A stretch of 64,000 nucleotides of DNA from positions 1-64,000 of the forward strand of contig NZ_QJKI01000006.1 in assembly GCF_003201855.1 (NCBI RefSeq). The letters run 5' to 3'. Positions 19,358 to 32,771 of this stretch are shown here, piece after piece. Below the pieces are notes generated by a model. The model had not been told where the DNA came from and ran no database searches. It saw only the letters and a list, made by a program, of their open reading frames with translations. Both the position numbers and the translations under genes were made by a program. The DNA is from Rivihabitans pingtungensis (GTDB taxonomy: Bacteria > Pseudomonadota > Gammaproteobacteria > Burkholderiales > Aquaspirillaceae). Each line of letters starts with the position of its first letter. The first letter of the stretch is position 1.

Positions 19358-19381
19358 GCGCGGTCTTGTATAAGACCGCGC
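19358..19381. promoter_or_regulatory. 10-bp inverted repeat upstream of atpI
   Basis: GCGCGGTCTT (19358-19367) and its exact complement (19372-19381) flank GTAT. There is no T-run, so it is not a clear terminator. TATAAG within it could serve as a -10 for the atp operon. It may be an operator or an RNA hairpin in the leader. Confidence 0.45.
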
Positions 19382-19406
19382 AATTCATTGACGTGACGGA
19401 TGCCCT

Positions 19407-20608
<1,202 letters not shown>

Positions 20609-20675
20609 TTTAAAACGCGATTTTCGCAATTAACGGTTTCTCAACCATCCTTCTGTAAATCCTTAGGAGATATAA

Positions 20676-20969
<294 letters not shown>

Positions 20970-21015
20970 TCCGCCGCAAGTCCGGTTGTTGTAAACACTC
21001 TGGGGGAAAACAAGC

Positions 21016-21486
21016 GTGGATATCAACGCAACACTGCTGGGACAGGCGCTCACATTCGCCGTCCTGGTGTGGTTCACCATGAAATTTGTTTGGCCTCCGC
21101 TGACCAACATGATGGACGAGCGCGCCAAGCGCATTGCTGATGGCTTGGCCGCTGCGGAACGCGGTAAACAGGATCTGGAAGAAGCATCTCGTCGCGTCGA
21201 AGCTGAAATTCGTGCTGCCCAACAAAAGGCGACCGAAATGCTCATCAACGCCGAGAAGCGCGCCAACCAGATCGTCGAAGAAGCGAAACAGGCTGCTCGG
21301 ACCGAAGGCGAACGCATCATTGCTGACGCCAAGGCCGAAATCGATCAAGAAGTGCTGCGCGCCAAGGAATCCCTGCGCAGCCAAGTGGCTGGTCTTGCTG
21401 TCGCTGGCGCAGAGAAAATCCTGCGCAAGGAAGTTGACGCAAGCAAACACGCTGATCTGCTAGCCTCCATCAAAGCGGAGTTGTAA
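21016..21486 (+). CDS. atpF: F0F1 ATP synthase subunit b
   Basis: Subunit b is the peripheral stator stalk. The 156-residue protein has one N-terminal membrane helix (about 5-25) and a long charged, alanine-rich coiled coil (about 30-140). The start codon is GTG at 21016, preceded by TGGGGGAAAACAAGC; the next internal start would remove the membrane segment. It overlaps nothing and atpH follows after 7 bases. Confidence 0.95.
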   Translation: MDINATLLGQALTFAVLVWFTMKFVWPPLTNMMDERAKRIADGLAAAERGKQDLEEASRRVEAEIRAAQQKATEMLINAEKRANQIVEEAKQAARTEGERIIADAKAEIDQEVLRAKESLRSQVAGLAVAGAEKILRKEVDASKHADLLASIKAEL

Positions 21487-21493
21487 TTAACTC

Positions 21494-22030
21494 ATGGCAG
21501 AAATCATTACCGTAGCGAGGCCTTACGCCGAAGCGGTATTCCGGTTGGCCAAAGACGCAAATCGACTCGCCCCTTGGGGCGAGGCCCTCGCCGTCCTTGC
21601 TGCCATGATGGAGCACTCGGAGGTGGTGACCCTGGTCACCAACCCCAAGAGCACCGCTCAAGAGGTCGGAAAGCTGATCGTCGATGTGCTGGGTGACCGC
21701 GCCGACGTTGAAGTGAAAAACTTCATCGACGCGCTGCAGGAAAACCACCGTCTGACGTTGCTACCGGAAATTGCCAGACAGTTTGAACTCCTGAAATCGC
21801 GTGAAGAGAGTGTGGTGGAAGCCACAGTCGAATCCGCCTTTCCGCTCAACGACCAACAGGCCCAGGAGCTTGCCGGCACGCTCAAAGCGAAGTTCGGCAA
21901 GGATGTCCGCCTGTCAACGAGCGTCGACCCCGACCTGATTGGTGGGGTGCGGATCAAGGTGGGCGACGATGTCATTGACGCCTCGGTGCGCGGCAAACTG
22001 CAAGCAATGGCGGTAAGCCTCAAAAGTTAG
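21494..22030 (+). CDS. atpH: F0F1 ATP synthase subunit delta
   Basis: Delta joins the top of the alpha3beta3 head to the b stalk. The 178-residue protein has the N-terminal helical bundle beginning [12 protein letters not shown] and the C-terminal signature [21 protein letters not shown] (about 150-170). The ATG lies 7 bases after the atpF stop and the gene ends 8 bases before atpA. Confidence 0.96.
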   Translation: MAEIITVARPYAEAVFRLAKDANRLAPWGEALAVLAAMMEHSEVVTLVTNPKSTAQEVGKLIVDVLGDRADVEVKNFIDALQENHRLTLLPEIARQFELLKSREESVVEATVESAFPLNDQQAQELAGTLKAKFGKDVRLSTSVDPDLIGGVRIKVGDDVIDASVRGKLQAMAVSLKS

Positions 22031-22038
22031 GAGAGATC

Positions 22039-23583
22039 ATGCAGTTAAACCCTTCTGAAATCAGCGAGCTGATTCGCGCGAAGATTCAGAACTTGCCGTC
22101 GAGCACCGAAGTGCGCACCACGGGCACCGTGGTGTCGGTGACTGACGGCATCGTCCGCGTCCACGGCCTCGCCGATGTGATGCAGGGCGAAATGCTCGAA
22201 TTCCCGGGCAACACCTTCGGTCTCGCCATGAACCTCGAGCGTGACTCGGTGGGCGCCGTGGTGCTGGGCGAATACGAGCACATCAGTGAAGGTGACGAAG
22301 TCAAGACCACCGGCCGCATTCTGGAAGTGCCGGTCGGCCGCGAACTGGTGGGCCGCGTGGTGAACGCGCTGGGCCAACCGATCGACGGCAAAGGTCCGCT
22401 GAACACCAAGCTGTCCTCGCCGATTGAAAAAATCGCGCCGGGCGTGATTGCCCGTAAATCGGTTGACCAACCGATGCAAACCGGCCTGAAGGCCATCGAT
22501 TCGATGGTGCCGATTGGCCGTGGTCAGCGTGAGCTGATCATTGGTGACCGTCAAACCGGTAAAACCGCTGTTGCCCTGGATGCCATCATCAACCAGAAGG
22601 GCACTGGCGTTGTGTGTATCTACGTGGCAGTGGGCCAAAAAGCCTCCTCCATCGCCAACGTGGTGCGCAAGCTGGAAGAACACGATGCCCTGGGTCACAC
22701 CATCATCGTCGCCGCTTCCGCTTCCGAAGCCGCCGCGCTGCAATACATCGCACCGTACTCCGGTTGCACCATGGGCGAATACTTCCGCGATCGCGGCGAA
22801 GACGCCCTGATCGTGTATGACGATCTGTCCAAGCAAGCCGTGGCCTACCGTCAGATCTCCCTGCTGCTGCGCCGTCCGCCGGGCCGTGAAGCCTACCCGG
22901 GTGACGTGTTCTATCTGCACAGCCGCCTGCTGGAGCGCGCTGCTCGCGTGAACGCCGATTACGTTGAAAAGTTCACCAACGGTGAAGTGAAAGGCCAGAC
23001 CGGTTCGCTGACCGCCCTGCCGATCATCGAAACCCAGGCTGGTGACGTGTCCGCCTTCGTGCCGACCAACGTGATCTCGATTACCGACGGCCAGATCTTC
23101 CTGGAAAGCGACCTGTTCAACTCGGGCATCCGTCCGGCTATCAACGCCGGTATCTCGGTGTCCCGCGTGGGTGGCGCTGCACAGACCAAGGTCATCAAGA
23201 AGCTGGGCGGCGGTATCCGTCTGGCCCTGGCTCAGTATCGCGAACTTGCCTCGTTTGCCCAGTTTGCCTCTGACCTGGACGAAGCCACCCGCAAGCAGCT
23301 GCAACACGGTGAAATCGTGACCGAGCTGATGAAGCAAAAGCAATTCTCCACCCTGAAGGTGTCGGAGATGGCGCTGACGCTGTTCGCGGTGACCAAGGGT
23401 TTCTACGAAGGCGTGCCGGTCAAAAAGGCGCTGGCGTTCGAAGCGGCTTTCCTGTCGCACATGAAGGCCAATCAAGCCGCTGTGCTGTCTGCCATTGAAG
23501 CTTCCGGTGAATTGTCGGGCGACAACGAGAAAATCCTGGCCAAGGAACTCGAGTCGTTCAAAGCCGGCTTCAACTTCAACTGA
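22039..23583 (+). CDS. atpA: F0F1 ATP synthase subunit alpha
   Basis: Alpha carries the non-catalytic nucleotide sites and the catalytic-site arginine. The 514-residue protein has the P-loop GDRQTGKT (169-176), the [12 protein letters not shown]alker B region and the family signature [14 protein letters not shown] near 363-376. Length is typical. An AGGAGAGATC ribosome site precedes the ATG. Confidence 0.98.
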   Translation: MQLNPSEISELIRAKIQNLPSSTEVRTTGTVVSVTDGIVRVHGLADVMQGEMLEFPGNTFGLAMNLERDSVGAVVLGEYEHISEGDEVKTTGRILEVPVGRELVGRVVNALGQPIDGKGPLNTKLSSPIEKIAPGVIARKSVDQPMQTGLKAIDSMVPIGRGQRELIIGDRQTGKTAVALDAIINQKGTGVVCIYVAVGQKASSIANVVRKLEEHDALGHTIIVAASASEAAALQYIAPYSGCTMGEYFRDRGEDALIVYDDLSKQAVAYRQISLLLRRPPGREAYPGDVFYLHSRLLERAARVNADYVEKFTNGEVKGQTGSLTALPIIETQAGDVSAFVPTNVISITDGQIFLESDLFNSGIRPAINAGISVSRVGGAAQTKVIKKLGGGIRLALAQYRELASFAQFASDLDEATRKQLQHGEIVTELMKQKQFSTLKVSEMALTLFAVTKGFYEGVPVKKALAFEAAFLSHMKANQAAVLSAIEASGELSGDNEKILAKELESFKAGFNFN

Positions 23584-23616
23584 TCCTTTCGGATAACAGA
23601 CTGAAAGGAACAGGGA

Positions 23617-24483
23617 ATGGCAGTCGGCAAAGAGATTCGCACCAAGATCAAGAGCGTGCAGAACACGCAAAAGATCACCCGCGCCATGCAGATGGTTGCA
23701 ACGTCGAAAATGCGGAAAACGCAGGATCGCATGCGCGCAGCTCGTCCTTACGCCGAAAAGGTGCGCCAGGTCATGGCGCACCTTGCCCAGACCAACCCTG
23801 ACGCGAACAATCCGCTGCTGGCCAAGCGCAGCAGCGTCAAGCGCGCCGGTGTGATCCTGATCACTTCGGACAAGGGTTTGGCGGGCGGCCTGAACGCCAA
23901 CCTGCTGCGTCGGTTCTGCCAGAGAGTGGACGAACTGATGGGGCAGGGCGTGCAGGTTGACGTATGTGCGCTGGGCCAAAAAGGCCTGGCTGCTGCGCAG
24001 CGCCTGAAGCTGAACGTCGTGGCCAGCGCCACCCAACTGGGTGACACCCCGCAAATGGATAAATTGATCGGCCCGATTTCGGTGATGATCAATGCCTACG
24101 CGGAAGGCACCATCGACGAACTGCACATCGTTTACACCCGCTTCGTGAACACCATGAAGCAGGAGCCGACGCTGGAGCAACTGCTGCCGCTCTCGACCAA
24201 ACACATGGCTGTTGAGCATTCCCACCCGTGGGATTACCTGTTCGAGCCGGACGTGAAGTCGGTCCTTGACTTCCTGGTCCGCCGCTATCTGGAATCGGTG
24301 ATTTACCAGGGTGTGGCCGAGAACATGGCCTCGGAACAGGCCGCCCGGATGGTGGCCATGAAGGCCGCCACGGACAATGCAGCCAATCTGATCGAGAGCC
24401 TCAAGCTCACTTACAACAAGGCCCGTCAGGCAGCGATTACCACGGAACTTTCCGAAATCGTCGCGGGCGCCGCTGCGGTGTAA
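23617..24483 (+). CDS. atpG: F0F1 ATP synthase subunit gamma
   Basis: Gamma is the central rotor shaft. The 288-residue protein shows the N-terminal helix with IKSVQNTQKITRAMQMVA, the ITSDKGLAGGLN block near residue 84 and the C-terminal helix ending YNKARQAAITTELSEIV. It lies between alpha and beta as in all standard atp operons. Confidence 0.97.
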   Translation: MAVGKEIRTKIKSVQNTQKITRAMQMVATSKMRKTQDRMRAARPYAEKVRQVMAHLAQTNPDANNPLLAKRSSVKRAGVILITSDKGLAGGLNANLLRRFCQRVDELMGQGVQVDVCALGQKGLAAAQRLKLNVVASATQLGDTPQMDKLIGPISVMINAYAEGTIDELHIVYTRFVNTMKQEPTLEQLLPLSTKHMAVEHSHPWDYLFEPDVKSVLDFLVRRYLESVIYQGVAENMASEQAARMVAMKAATDNAANLIESLKLTYNKARQAAITTELSEIVAGAAAV

Positions 24484-24510
24484 GGCGCGGGCAACCGATA
24501 TATTTTTTAG

Positions 24511-25896
<1,386 letters not shown>

Positions 25897-25911
25897 TGGA
25901 AGGGGCTTGTT

Positions 25912-26337
25912 ATGGCTAGTACGATGCATGTTGACGTGGTCAGCGCCGAAGCGCAGATCTATTCCGGCGAAGCCGAGTTCCTCGTGGCTCCCGCTGAAAT
26001 GGGCGAGATTGGCGTGTATCCCCGTCACGTGCCGCTACTGACCCGTATCAAGCCCGGCTCGCTGCGCATCCGCGTACCGGGCCAGGCCAAAGAAGTGCTG
26101 GTGGTGGTGTCGGGTGGCATGATGGAAGTGCAACCCAGCCTCATCACCGTGCTTGCCGATACGGCCATTCGCGGCGAGGAGCTCGACGAGCAACGCGCAC
26201 AAGCGGCCAAACGCGATGCCGAGGCGGCGCTGTCCAAGGCCACCGACGACCAAGAGACCGCGCAAGCTCGCGCGGCGCTCAAGGCGGCAATTGCCGAGCT
26301 GCACGCACTCGAGTACCTGCGCAAGCGGGTGCACTAA
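25912..26337 (+). CDS. atpC: F0F1 ATP synthase subunit epsilon
   Basis: Epsilon attaches gamma to the c-ring and inhibits ATP hydrolysis. The 141-residue protein has an N-terminal beta-sandwich (about 5-88) and a C-terminal two-helix region rich in Ala/Glu/Arg. GAAGGGGCTTGTT precedes the ATG at 25912; a second in-frame ATG at 25924 is possible. It is the last gene of the operon, followed by a strong terminator. Confidence 0.96.
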   Translation: MASTMHVDVVSAEAQIYSGEAEFLVAPAEMGEIGVYPRHVPLLTRIKPGSLRIRVPGQAKEVLVVVSGGMMEVQPSLITVLADTAIRGEELDEQRAQAAKRDAEAALSKATDDQETAQARAALKAAIAELHALEYLRKRVH

Positions 26338-26380
26338 AACACTGTTCTGTGCGCCATCTGGCGGGCAGAACCGGGTTTGC

Positions 26381-26413
26381 AGGCCACCGTCACAGACGGT
26401 GGCCTTTTTGTTT
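26381..26413 (+). terminator. Rho-independent terminator of the atp operon
   Basis: AGGCCACCGTC (26381-26391) and GACGGTGGCCT (26395-26405) enclose a 3-base loop and are followed by TTTTGTTTGTT. Confidence 0.93.
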
Positions 26414-26489
26414 GTTATGCTATCGGCGAGAATGTTGTGACTGAATTCCAGCATGCGTCGCCGTCGTGCGGCGCGTTTGTCGAGGCCGT

Positions 26490-27860
26490 ATGAACCCTGT
26501 TTCTGTTGTCATTCTTGCCGCCGGTCGCGGCAAGCGCATGTATTCCGACCTGCCCAAAGTGCTGCACCCGATTGCCGGCAAGCCCATGCTGGCCCGCGTC
26601 ATTGATCTGGCCCTGTCGCTGTTGCCCAGTCAGTGCGTGGTGGTGATTGGCCACGGCGCCGAACAAGTCAGCGCTGCTTTTGCGGGCCATGCCGGCCCGC
26701 TGGCGTTTGCGCTGCAAAGCGAGCAATTGGGCACCGGCCACGCCGTCAAGATGGCGCTGCCGCACCTGCCCAGCGAAGGGCGCACCCTGGTGCTGTACGG
26801 CGATGTGCCGCTGACCGAGCCCGCCACCCTGCGCCGCCTGCTGGACACCCCGGCCGATGACGTCGCCCTGCTCACCGACACCCTGGTCAATCCGACCGGC
26901 TATGGCCGCATCGTGCGCGACGCCGCCGGGCGCATTCAGTGCATCGTCGAAGAAAAAGACGCCAGCGCCGAGCAAAAAGCCCTGTGCGAAATCAACACCG
27001 GCATTGTCGCCCTGCCCAATGCCCGTCTGGCCGGCTGGTTGGCCGAGCTGAAGAACGGCAACGCCCAAGGCGAATATTATCTGACCGACGTCATCGGTTT
27101 GGCGGTGCGCGATGGCGTCACCGTGCATGGCGTTGGCGCGCCGGCCTCCTGGCAGGTGGCAGGGGTCAACAACAAGGCGCAACTGGCCGAATTGGAGCGG
27201 ATTTTTCAGGCCAACCAGGCCCGCGTGCTGCTGGACGCTGGCGTGACGCTGGCCGACCCGGCGCGCATCGACATTCGAGGCGAGTTGCGCTGCGGTCGGG
27301 ATGTCAGCATCGACGTCAATTGCGTGTTTGAAGGCGACGTCACCCTCGGCGATGGCGTCAGCATCGGCCCCAACTGCGTGCTGAAAAACGTCAGCCTGGC
27401 CGCTGGCGTGCAGGTGGCGGCGTTTTCGCACCTGGATGGCGCGCAAGTCGGCGCCGACGCCCGCATCGGCCCGTTTGCCCGCCTGCGCCCCGGCGCGCGG
27501 CTGGCTGAGGACGTGCACATCGGCAATTTTGTCGAAATCAAGAACAGCGCGCTGTCGGCCGGCGCCAAGGTCAATCATCTGAGCTATGTCGGCGACGCCG
27601 ACGTGGGTGCCAAGGTCAACGTCGGCGCCGGCACGATTACCTGCAACTACGACGGCGTGAACAAATTCCGCACCACCATCGAAGCCGGGGCGTTTATTGG
27701 CTCGGGCACCATGCTGGTGGCCCCGGTTACCGTGGGCGCGGGCGCCACCATTGGCGCCGGTTCGGTGATCAGCAAGGATGCCCCGGCCGAGCAGCTGACC
27801 GTGGCGCGCGCCAAGCAGCTCAGCCTCAGCGGCTGGCAGCGCCCGCTGAAAAAAACCTGA
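26490..27860 (+). CDS. glmU: Bifunctional UDP-GlcNAc pyrophosphorylase / glucosamine-1-P N-acetyltransferase
   Basis: GlmU acetylates glucosamine-1-phosphate and then forms UDP-N-acetylglucosamine for peptidoglycan and LPS. The 456-residue protein has the N-terminal nucleotidyltransferase motif [15 protein letters not shown] (about 9-23) and a C-terminal left-handed beta-helix of hexapeptide repeats (about 250-440) with the NFVEIKN and YVGDADVG blocks. The ATG at 26490 has GAGG upstream; the open frame before it lacks family similarity. It precedes glmS, which feeds the same pathway. Confidence 0.96.
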   Translation: MNPVSVVILAAGRGKRMYSDLPKVLHPIAGKPMLARVIDLALSLLPSQCVVVIGHGAEQVSAAFAGHAGPLAFALQSEQLGTGHAVKMALPHLPSEGRTLVLYGDVPLTEPATLRRLLDTPADDVALLTDTLVNPTGYGRIVRDAAGRIQCIVEEKDASAEQKALCEINTGIVALPNARLAGWLAELKNGNAQGEYYLTDVIGLAVRDGVTVHGVGAPASWQVAGVNNKAQLAELERIFQANQARVLLDAGVTLADPARIDIRGELRCGRDVSIDVNCVFEGDVTLGDGVSIGPNCVLKNVSLAAGVQVAAFSHLDGAQVGADARIGPFARLRPGARLAEDVHIGNFVEIKNSALSAGAKVNHLSYVGDADVGAKVNVGAGTITCNYDGVNKFRTTIEAGAFIGSGTMLVAPVTVGAGATIGAGSVISKDAPAEQLTVARAKQLSLSGWQRPLKKT

Positions 27861-27864
27861 TTCT

Positions 27865-27913
27865 GGCTGGCGTGCGCCGCGCGGCTGCCCACATAGGCGC
27901 AGCCGCGCCAGCC
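27865..27913 (+). terminator. GC-rich hairpin between glmU and glmS
   Basis: GCGCGGCTGC (27879-27888) pairs exactly with GCAGCCGCGC (27899-27908), extended by GGCTGG/CCAGCC outside. There is no U-run, so it may attenuate rather than fully terminate transcription into glmS. Confidence 0.5.
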
Positions 27914-27962
27914 GCGTAAAATGCTGGTATTCCCAATTATTTTCCCTTGCAAAGGTTTTCCC

Positions 27963-29783
<1,821 letters not shown>

Positions 29784-29840
29784 GTTTGCCGCACTTTTAC
29801 CCGCCTGATCGGGCGGGGAGTGCTACAATCCCCCCGCGTC

Positions 29841-30234
29841 GAGTCAGCCGGACAGTCGCTGCCTGCTTGCAGGGAGAGGAAAGTCCGGGCTCCACAGGGC
29901 AGGATGCCGGTTAACGACCGGGCGTTGCAAGGCGACGGAAAGTGGAACAGAGAGCAGAACCGCCGATGGCCGGGCAACCGGCACAGGCAAGGGTGAAAAG
30001 GTGGCCCCTCGGGGTGAATGGCCGGCAACGGCTGTTCCGGTAAGAGCGCACCGCGGACGTGGCGACACGGACGGCAGGCTAAACCCCATCCGGAGCAAGA
30101 CCAAATAGGGGAACGTTCATGCGGCCCGCATGGTTCCCGGGTAGGTTGCTTGAGCCGGCGAGTAATCGTCGGCCTAGAGGAATGACTGTCACCGGCGGCA
30201 ACGCCGGCACAGAACCCGGCTTACAGGCTGGCTT
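29841..30234 (+). ncRNA. rnpB: RNase P RNA, bacterial class A
   Basis: The conserved landmarks appear in order: GACAGTCGCTGCC near the 5' end, GAGGAAAGTCCGGGCTCCAC (P4 5' strand and J regions) and CAACAGAGAGCAGAACCGCCGATGG-type sequence. GGTAAGAGCGCACCG, GAGCAAGACCAAATAGGG, GCTTGAGCC and finally AGAACCCGGCTTA (P4 3' strand) follow. The terminal strands AGTCAGCC and GGCTGGCT pair as P1. A TACAAT -10-like box lies at 29824-29829. Ends are approximate to a few bases. Confidence 0.95.
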
Positions 30235-30248
30235 GGCGCAATGTACAC

Positions 30249-30287
30249 AAAAACGGGACACCCCCCTCTTGGGCGTGTCCCGTTTTT
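30249..30287. terminator. Bidirectional Rho-independent terminator after rnpB
   Basis: AAAAACGGGACAC (30249-30261) pairs exactly with GTGTCCCGTTTTT (30275-30287). It serves rnpB on the plus strand and the lipoprotein operon on the minus strand. Confidence 0.92.
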
Positions 30288-30302
30288 ATTGCCAGGCGGT
30301 GA

Positions 30303-30767
30303 TTACGGGTTCTGGCGTTTTTTACTTTTGCTGCTGGTTTTTTTCTTGACGCTCATGCCCGGATCAATGGTCGGCTCGGGCAAGGCGCCGGCCGGCGACA
30401 GATTCACCAGGCCCGGCTGGTTATAGCCGGCCAGATTGGCGCTGGGTGTGCAGCGCACCGTGGCGCGGGCATAGCGGCGGGCGTCCAGCATGGCGTTTTC
30501 CAGGCCAAACACCAGTTTTTCAATGCCGGGGTTCGGGCAGCCCTGGCGCACGCCATAGGCGCGGGCCTCGGCGCGCAGGGTTTGCTCCAGCACGCCTTCG
30601 CTATTGGCGTGGGCCCAGACGGTCAGCTCGACATCGCGGCCGCTGAGCGCGGTGATCTTGCGCTCCAGCACATAGCCATCGCTGGCGGTCATCACACCGC
30701 CGTGGTAGCCCACGGCGGAACAGCCGCTCACCACGGCGGCCAGGCAGGCTGCTGCCAGATATTTCAT
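30303..30767 (-). CDS. Small outer-membrane-type lipoprotein, unknown function
   Basis: The 154-residue predicted lipoprotein has a signal peptide MKYLAAACLAAVVSGC with the lipobox cysteine at residue 16. A short domain follows, ending in a lysine-rich basic tail (KKKTSSKSKKRQNP). I do not recognise the family. Ser at +2 favours outer-membrane sorting. The ATG at 30767 has GAGGACACCTC upstream. It is the third gene of a three-lipoprotein operon, starting 21 bases after the FlgO-like gene; FlgP-like function is possible by context only. Confidence 0.7.
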   Translation of the reverse strand: MKYLAAACLAAVVSGCSAVGYHGGVMTASDGYVLERKITALSGRDVELTVWAHANSEGVLEQTLRAEARAYGVRQGCPNPGIEKLVFGLENAMLDARRYARATVRCTPSANLAGYNQPGLVNLSPAGALPEPTIDPGMSVKKKTSSKSKKRQNP

Positions 30768-30788
30768 GAGGTGTCCTCGCAACACGGG

Positions 30789-31340
30789 TCAGCCCGGCAG
30801 GCCGAGCAGGCTGCGCACTTCGCGGTTCAGCGGCAGCGCGTAATCATAGGCGGCCAGCACCAGATTGTTACCCGGCTGCACCACTTTCAGGTTGACGAAC
30901 ACCATGTCGCCGCTCAGGCCATAACTGCCCAGCAGGATGGCGCGGGCATTGTGCTGACGGGCCACCTCGGCGATTTCGCGGGTCAGCGCCAGTTCGCCTT
31001 CGGTGCGACGCATATACATGGTGTGGCGCAGCTTCAGCTCGACCATGGCGCGGCCTTGCTGGGCAAAGCGCGCCGCCACCTGTTCCGACACCAGCCGGCC
31101 CAGGGTGGACGAGCGCTCCAGCGCGTCGATATTCACCAGCGTGGCCACCAGCATCGGGCCTTCATTGTCCAGATTGCGCAGTTGGCCAAGCAGCACATCC
31201 GCTGCGCGGTAATTGGTGCTCACCAGCTCATTGCGTGCGGCGGCCTCATAGGTGGGCTCGCTGCGGCTGCCGTCGGTGGCGCAGGCGCTCAGGCCCAGAC
31301 ACAGGGCGCTGGCGGTCAGGGCAAGCAAACGCTTCATCAC
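30789..31340 (-). CDS. FlgO-like lipoprotein
   Basis: The 183-residue lipoprotein has lipobox LSAC (Cys about 20) and a domain resembling the FlgO/CsgG-type fold. It begins NYRAADVLLGQL, has a central strand VATLVNIDALERSSTLGRLVSEQVAARFAQQG and then ARAILLGSYGLSGD. In Vibrio, FlgO is an outer-membrane protein needed for flagellar stability, but no flagellar gene is visible here, so the role is open. The start (first or second of two ATG codons) overlaps the upstream stop by 4 bases or 1. Confidence 0.75.
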   Translation of the reverse strand: MMKRLLALTASALCLGLSACATDGSRSEPTYEAAARNELVSTNYRAADVLLGQLRNLDNEGPMLVATLVNIDALERSSTLGRLVSEQVAARFAQQGRAMVELKLRHTMYMRRTEGELALTREIAEVARQHNARAILLGSYGLSGDMVFVNLKVVQPGNNLVLAAYDYALPLNREVRSLLGLPG

Positions 31341-32263
31341 AGGCCTCCCTTGAGTGGCATCACCGGCAGCGCCGGCTTGGGCGGTGGCGGCGGCATTTGC
31401 ATGTACAGCGCCAAATCACTGTCGGTCAGGTAATAAATATTGCTGACCCGGCCAACGTACTGGCCATTGGTCAATGCCGATACGGTGATGATCATTTCCA
31501 GCTGTGGCACGCCGCCACGGGCGAATTCCGAACTGAACCAGCGATGGGCATCAAATGCTGCGCCCAGGGCCGCGCCAGTGGCGATGCCCTGCGGCGAGGT
31601 TTGCGTCCACAGGCCTTGCAATGCCCAGACCCCACCCCCCAGCGCCGTGCCGCTGATGAAGTACCGGCCGTCCAGGCGATCTGGCGAGAATTTCACCACC
31701 TGGATGTCCACTTCCAGCTCCTGACGTGGCGCCGGGGCTGGCGGGATCACCGGCATGGCATCCACGGGGGCCATTTGGACGACTGGTTTGGGAGTGGTGG
31801 CCAGATAGGTTTTTTTGCCATATTTTTGGCGCTTGACCACGCGCGGCGTCGGGGCACTGACCAGTGGCGCCGGCATCGGCGGCGGGGTGTAGGCCATCGA
31901 CGGCTGCGGTGCGCTGCCGTATGGAATCATTTGCACGCCCTGATTCACCAGCGAAGTGGTCAGCAAGGTGTGGAAGGCGCGCGAAAACGGGGTGACTTCA
32001 CGCGGCGGGCGCAGCACCAACTGGTTGCAATCCGGATAGGCGGCGATGCAGCCCTTGCCCAGGCGCAGCGAGGTCACCAAGGTGGTGGCGGCGTCTTTGG
32101 CGATGGCGTCCCAGTGCGCGCCGGCTTGCAGTTTATGCTGTTTGCTGGTCGGGAAATTGCTGGCCACCGGGGCTTCGCTGTAAGGCGTGGTGCAGGCGCT
32201 CAGCAGCAGGCTGGCGCACAGGGCAAGACCGGGCAGGGCCGGGCGCATAAGGGCGGGTTTCAT
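31337..32263 (-). CDS. CsgG/FlgO-like lipoprotein with Pro-rich insert, unknown function
   Basis: The 308-residue predicted lipoprotein has a signal ending LLLSAC (Cys about 24). Its N-terminal part (IAKDAATTLVTSLRL...FSRAFHTLLTTSLVNQGVQMI) looks like TolB-N/CsgG-type assembly lipoproteins. A basic, proline-rich linker (about 115-165) follows, then a beta-rich C-terminal part. It is the first gene of the three-lipoprotein operon. I chose the ATG at 32263, which gives the cleanest signal peptide; upstream in-frame starts add an implausible leader. Confidence 0.68.
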   Translation of the reverse strand: MKPALMRPALPGLALCASLLLSACTTPYSEAPVASNFPTSKQHKLQAGAHWDAIAKDAATTLVTSLRLGKGCIAAYPDCNQLVLRPPREVTPFSRAFHTLLTTSLVNQGVQMIPYGSAPQPSMAYTPPPMPAPLVSAPTPRVVKRQKYGKKTYLATTPKPVVQMAPVDAMPVIPPAPAPRQELEVDIQVVKFSPDRLDGRYFISGTALGGGVWALQGLWTQTSPQGIATGAALGAAFDAHRWFSSEFARGGVPQLEMIITVSALTNGQYVGRVSNIYYLTDSDLALYMQMPPPPPKPALPVMPLKGGL

Positions 32264-32530
32264 CGTGGGCGGCTCACATCGGCAATTCGGGATTGGCGGA
32301 ACGCCGGACATACTATCATGGCATGCGTAGCGTGTGCGCAGGGCGCGCGGCGGCATTTTGACATCCGCCTGGGCGTGGACTTTTTATCGGCGGTGTGCCC
32401 AGAGACTTGTGGATGTGTTGGAAAGTCGTTGGGTTGGTGGGCAGAGAAATATTTATCTGTGTGTGATGCTGTGGGGTGCCGGTTGTGCTTAGCCGCTTTT
32501 TCTCCCGTAAAGCGTGCCGAGCATCGCAGG

Positions 32531-32768
32531 AAGTCAGGGGGGGCCCGCCACGGCTAAGCGGCGGCGTAGCCGACGCGCCATTCCGTGGCGGCCCTGACTT
32601 TCGAGAAGCGCAGGGCAGTCAGCGCCGTAGGCGCTGACCACGCGCCCGGGTCGCCTTTCTTTCCCCTATTTCTTTGGCGAGACAAAGAAATAGGGTCGGG
32701 TGCGGGGTGAAACCCCGCCCTAATTAAACTCCGCGCGTTGCGCGGCGCTGACGTGCAAACGCACGTTT
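32531..32768. repeat. Complex inverted-repeat intergenic element
   Basis: Three nested or adjacent palindromes. First, AAGTCAGGG/CCCTGACTT (32531-32539 with 32592-32600) encloses CCGCCACGG/CCGTGGCGG and CGGCTA/TAGCCG. Second, GTCAGCGCC/GGCGCTGAC lies at 32618-32638. Third, CCCTATTTCTTTG/CAAAGAAATAGGG lies at 32664-32695 with a 6-base loop. Similar TTTCTTTGGC-AGACAAAGAAA cores are, from memory, common between genes in many Proteobacteria. A short CGTGC/GCACG hairpin near 32752-32766 follows the sbtA stop. There is no gene in 32264-32771. Confidence 0.75.
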
Positions 32769-32771
32769 TCT

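Noticed and set aside
17689..19406. parS partition site near parAB
   Set aside because: I looked for a TGTTTCACGTGAAACA-like palindrome and saw none in this stretch. The palindrome at 19358 has an unrelated sequence.
27861..27962. Possible glmS ribozyme upstream of glmS
   Set aside because: The 102-base gap holds only a simple GC hairpin. No ribozyme core is seen, and this class is known mainly from Gram-positive bacteria.
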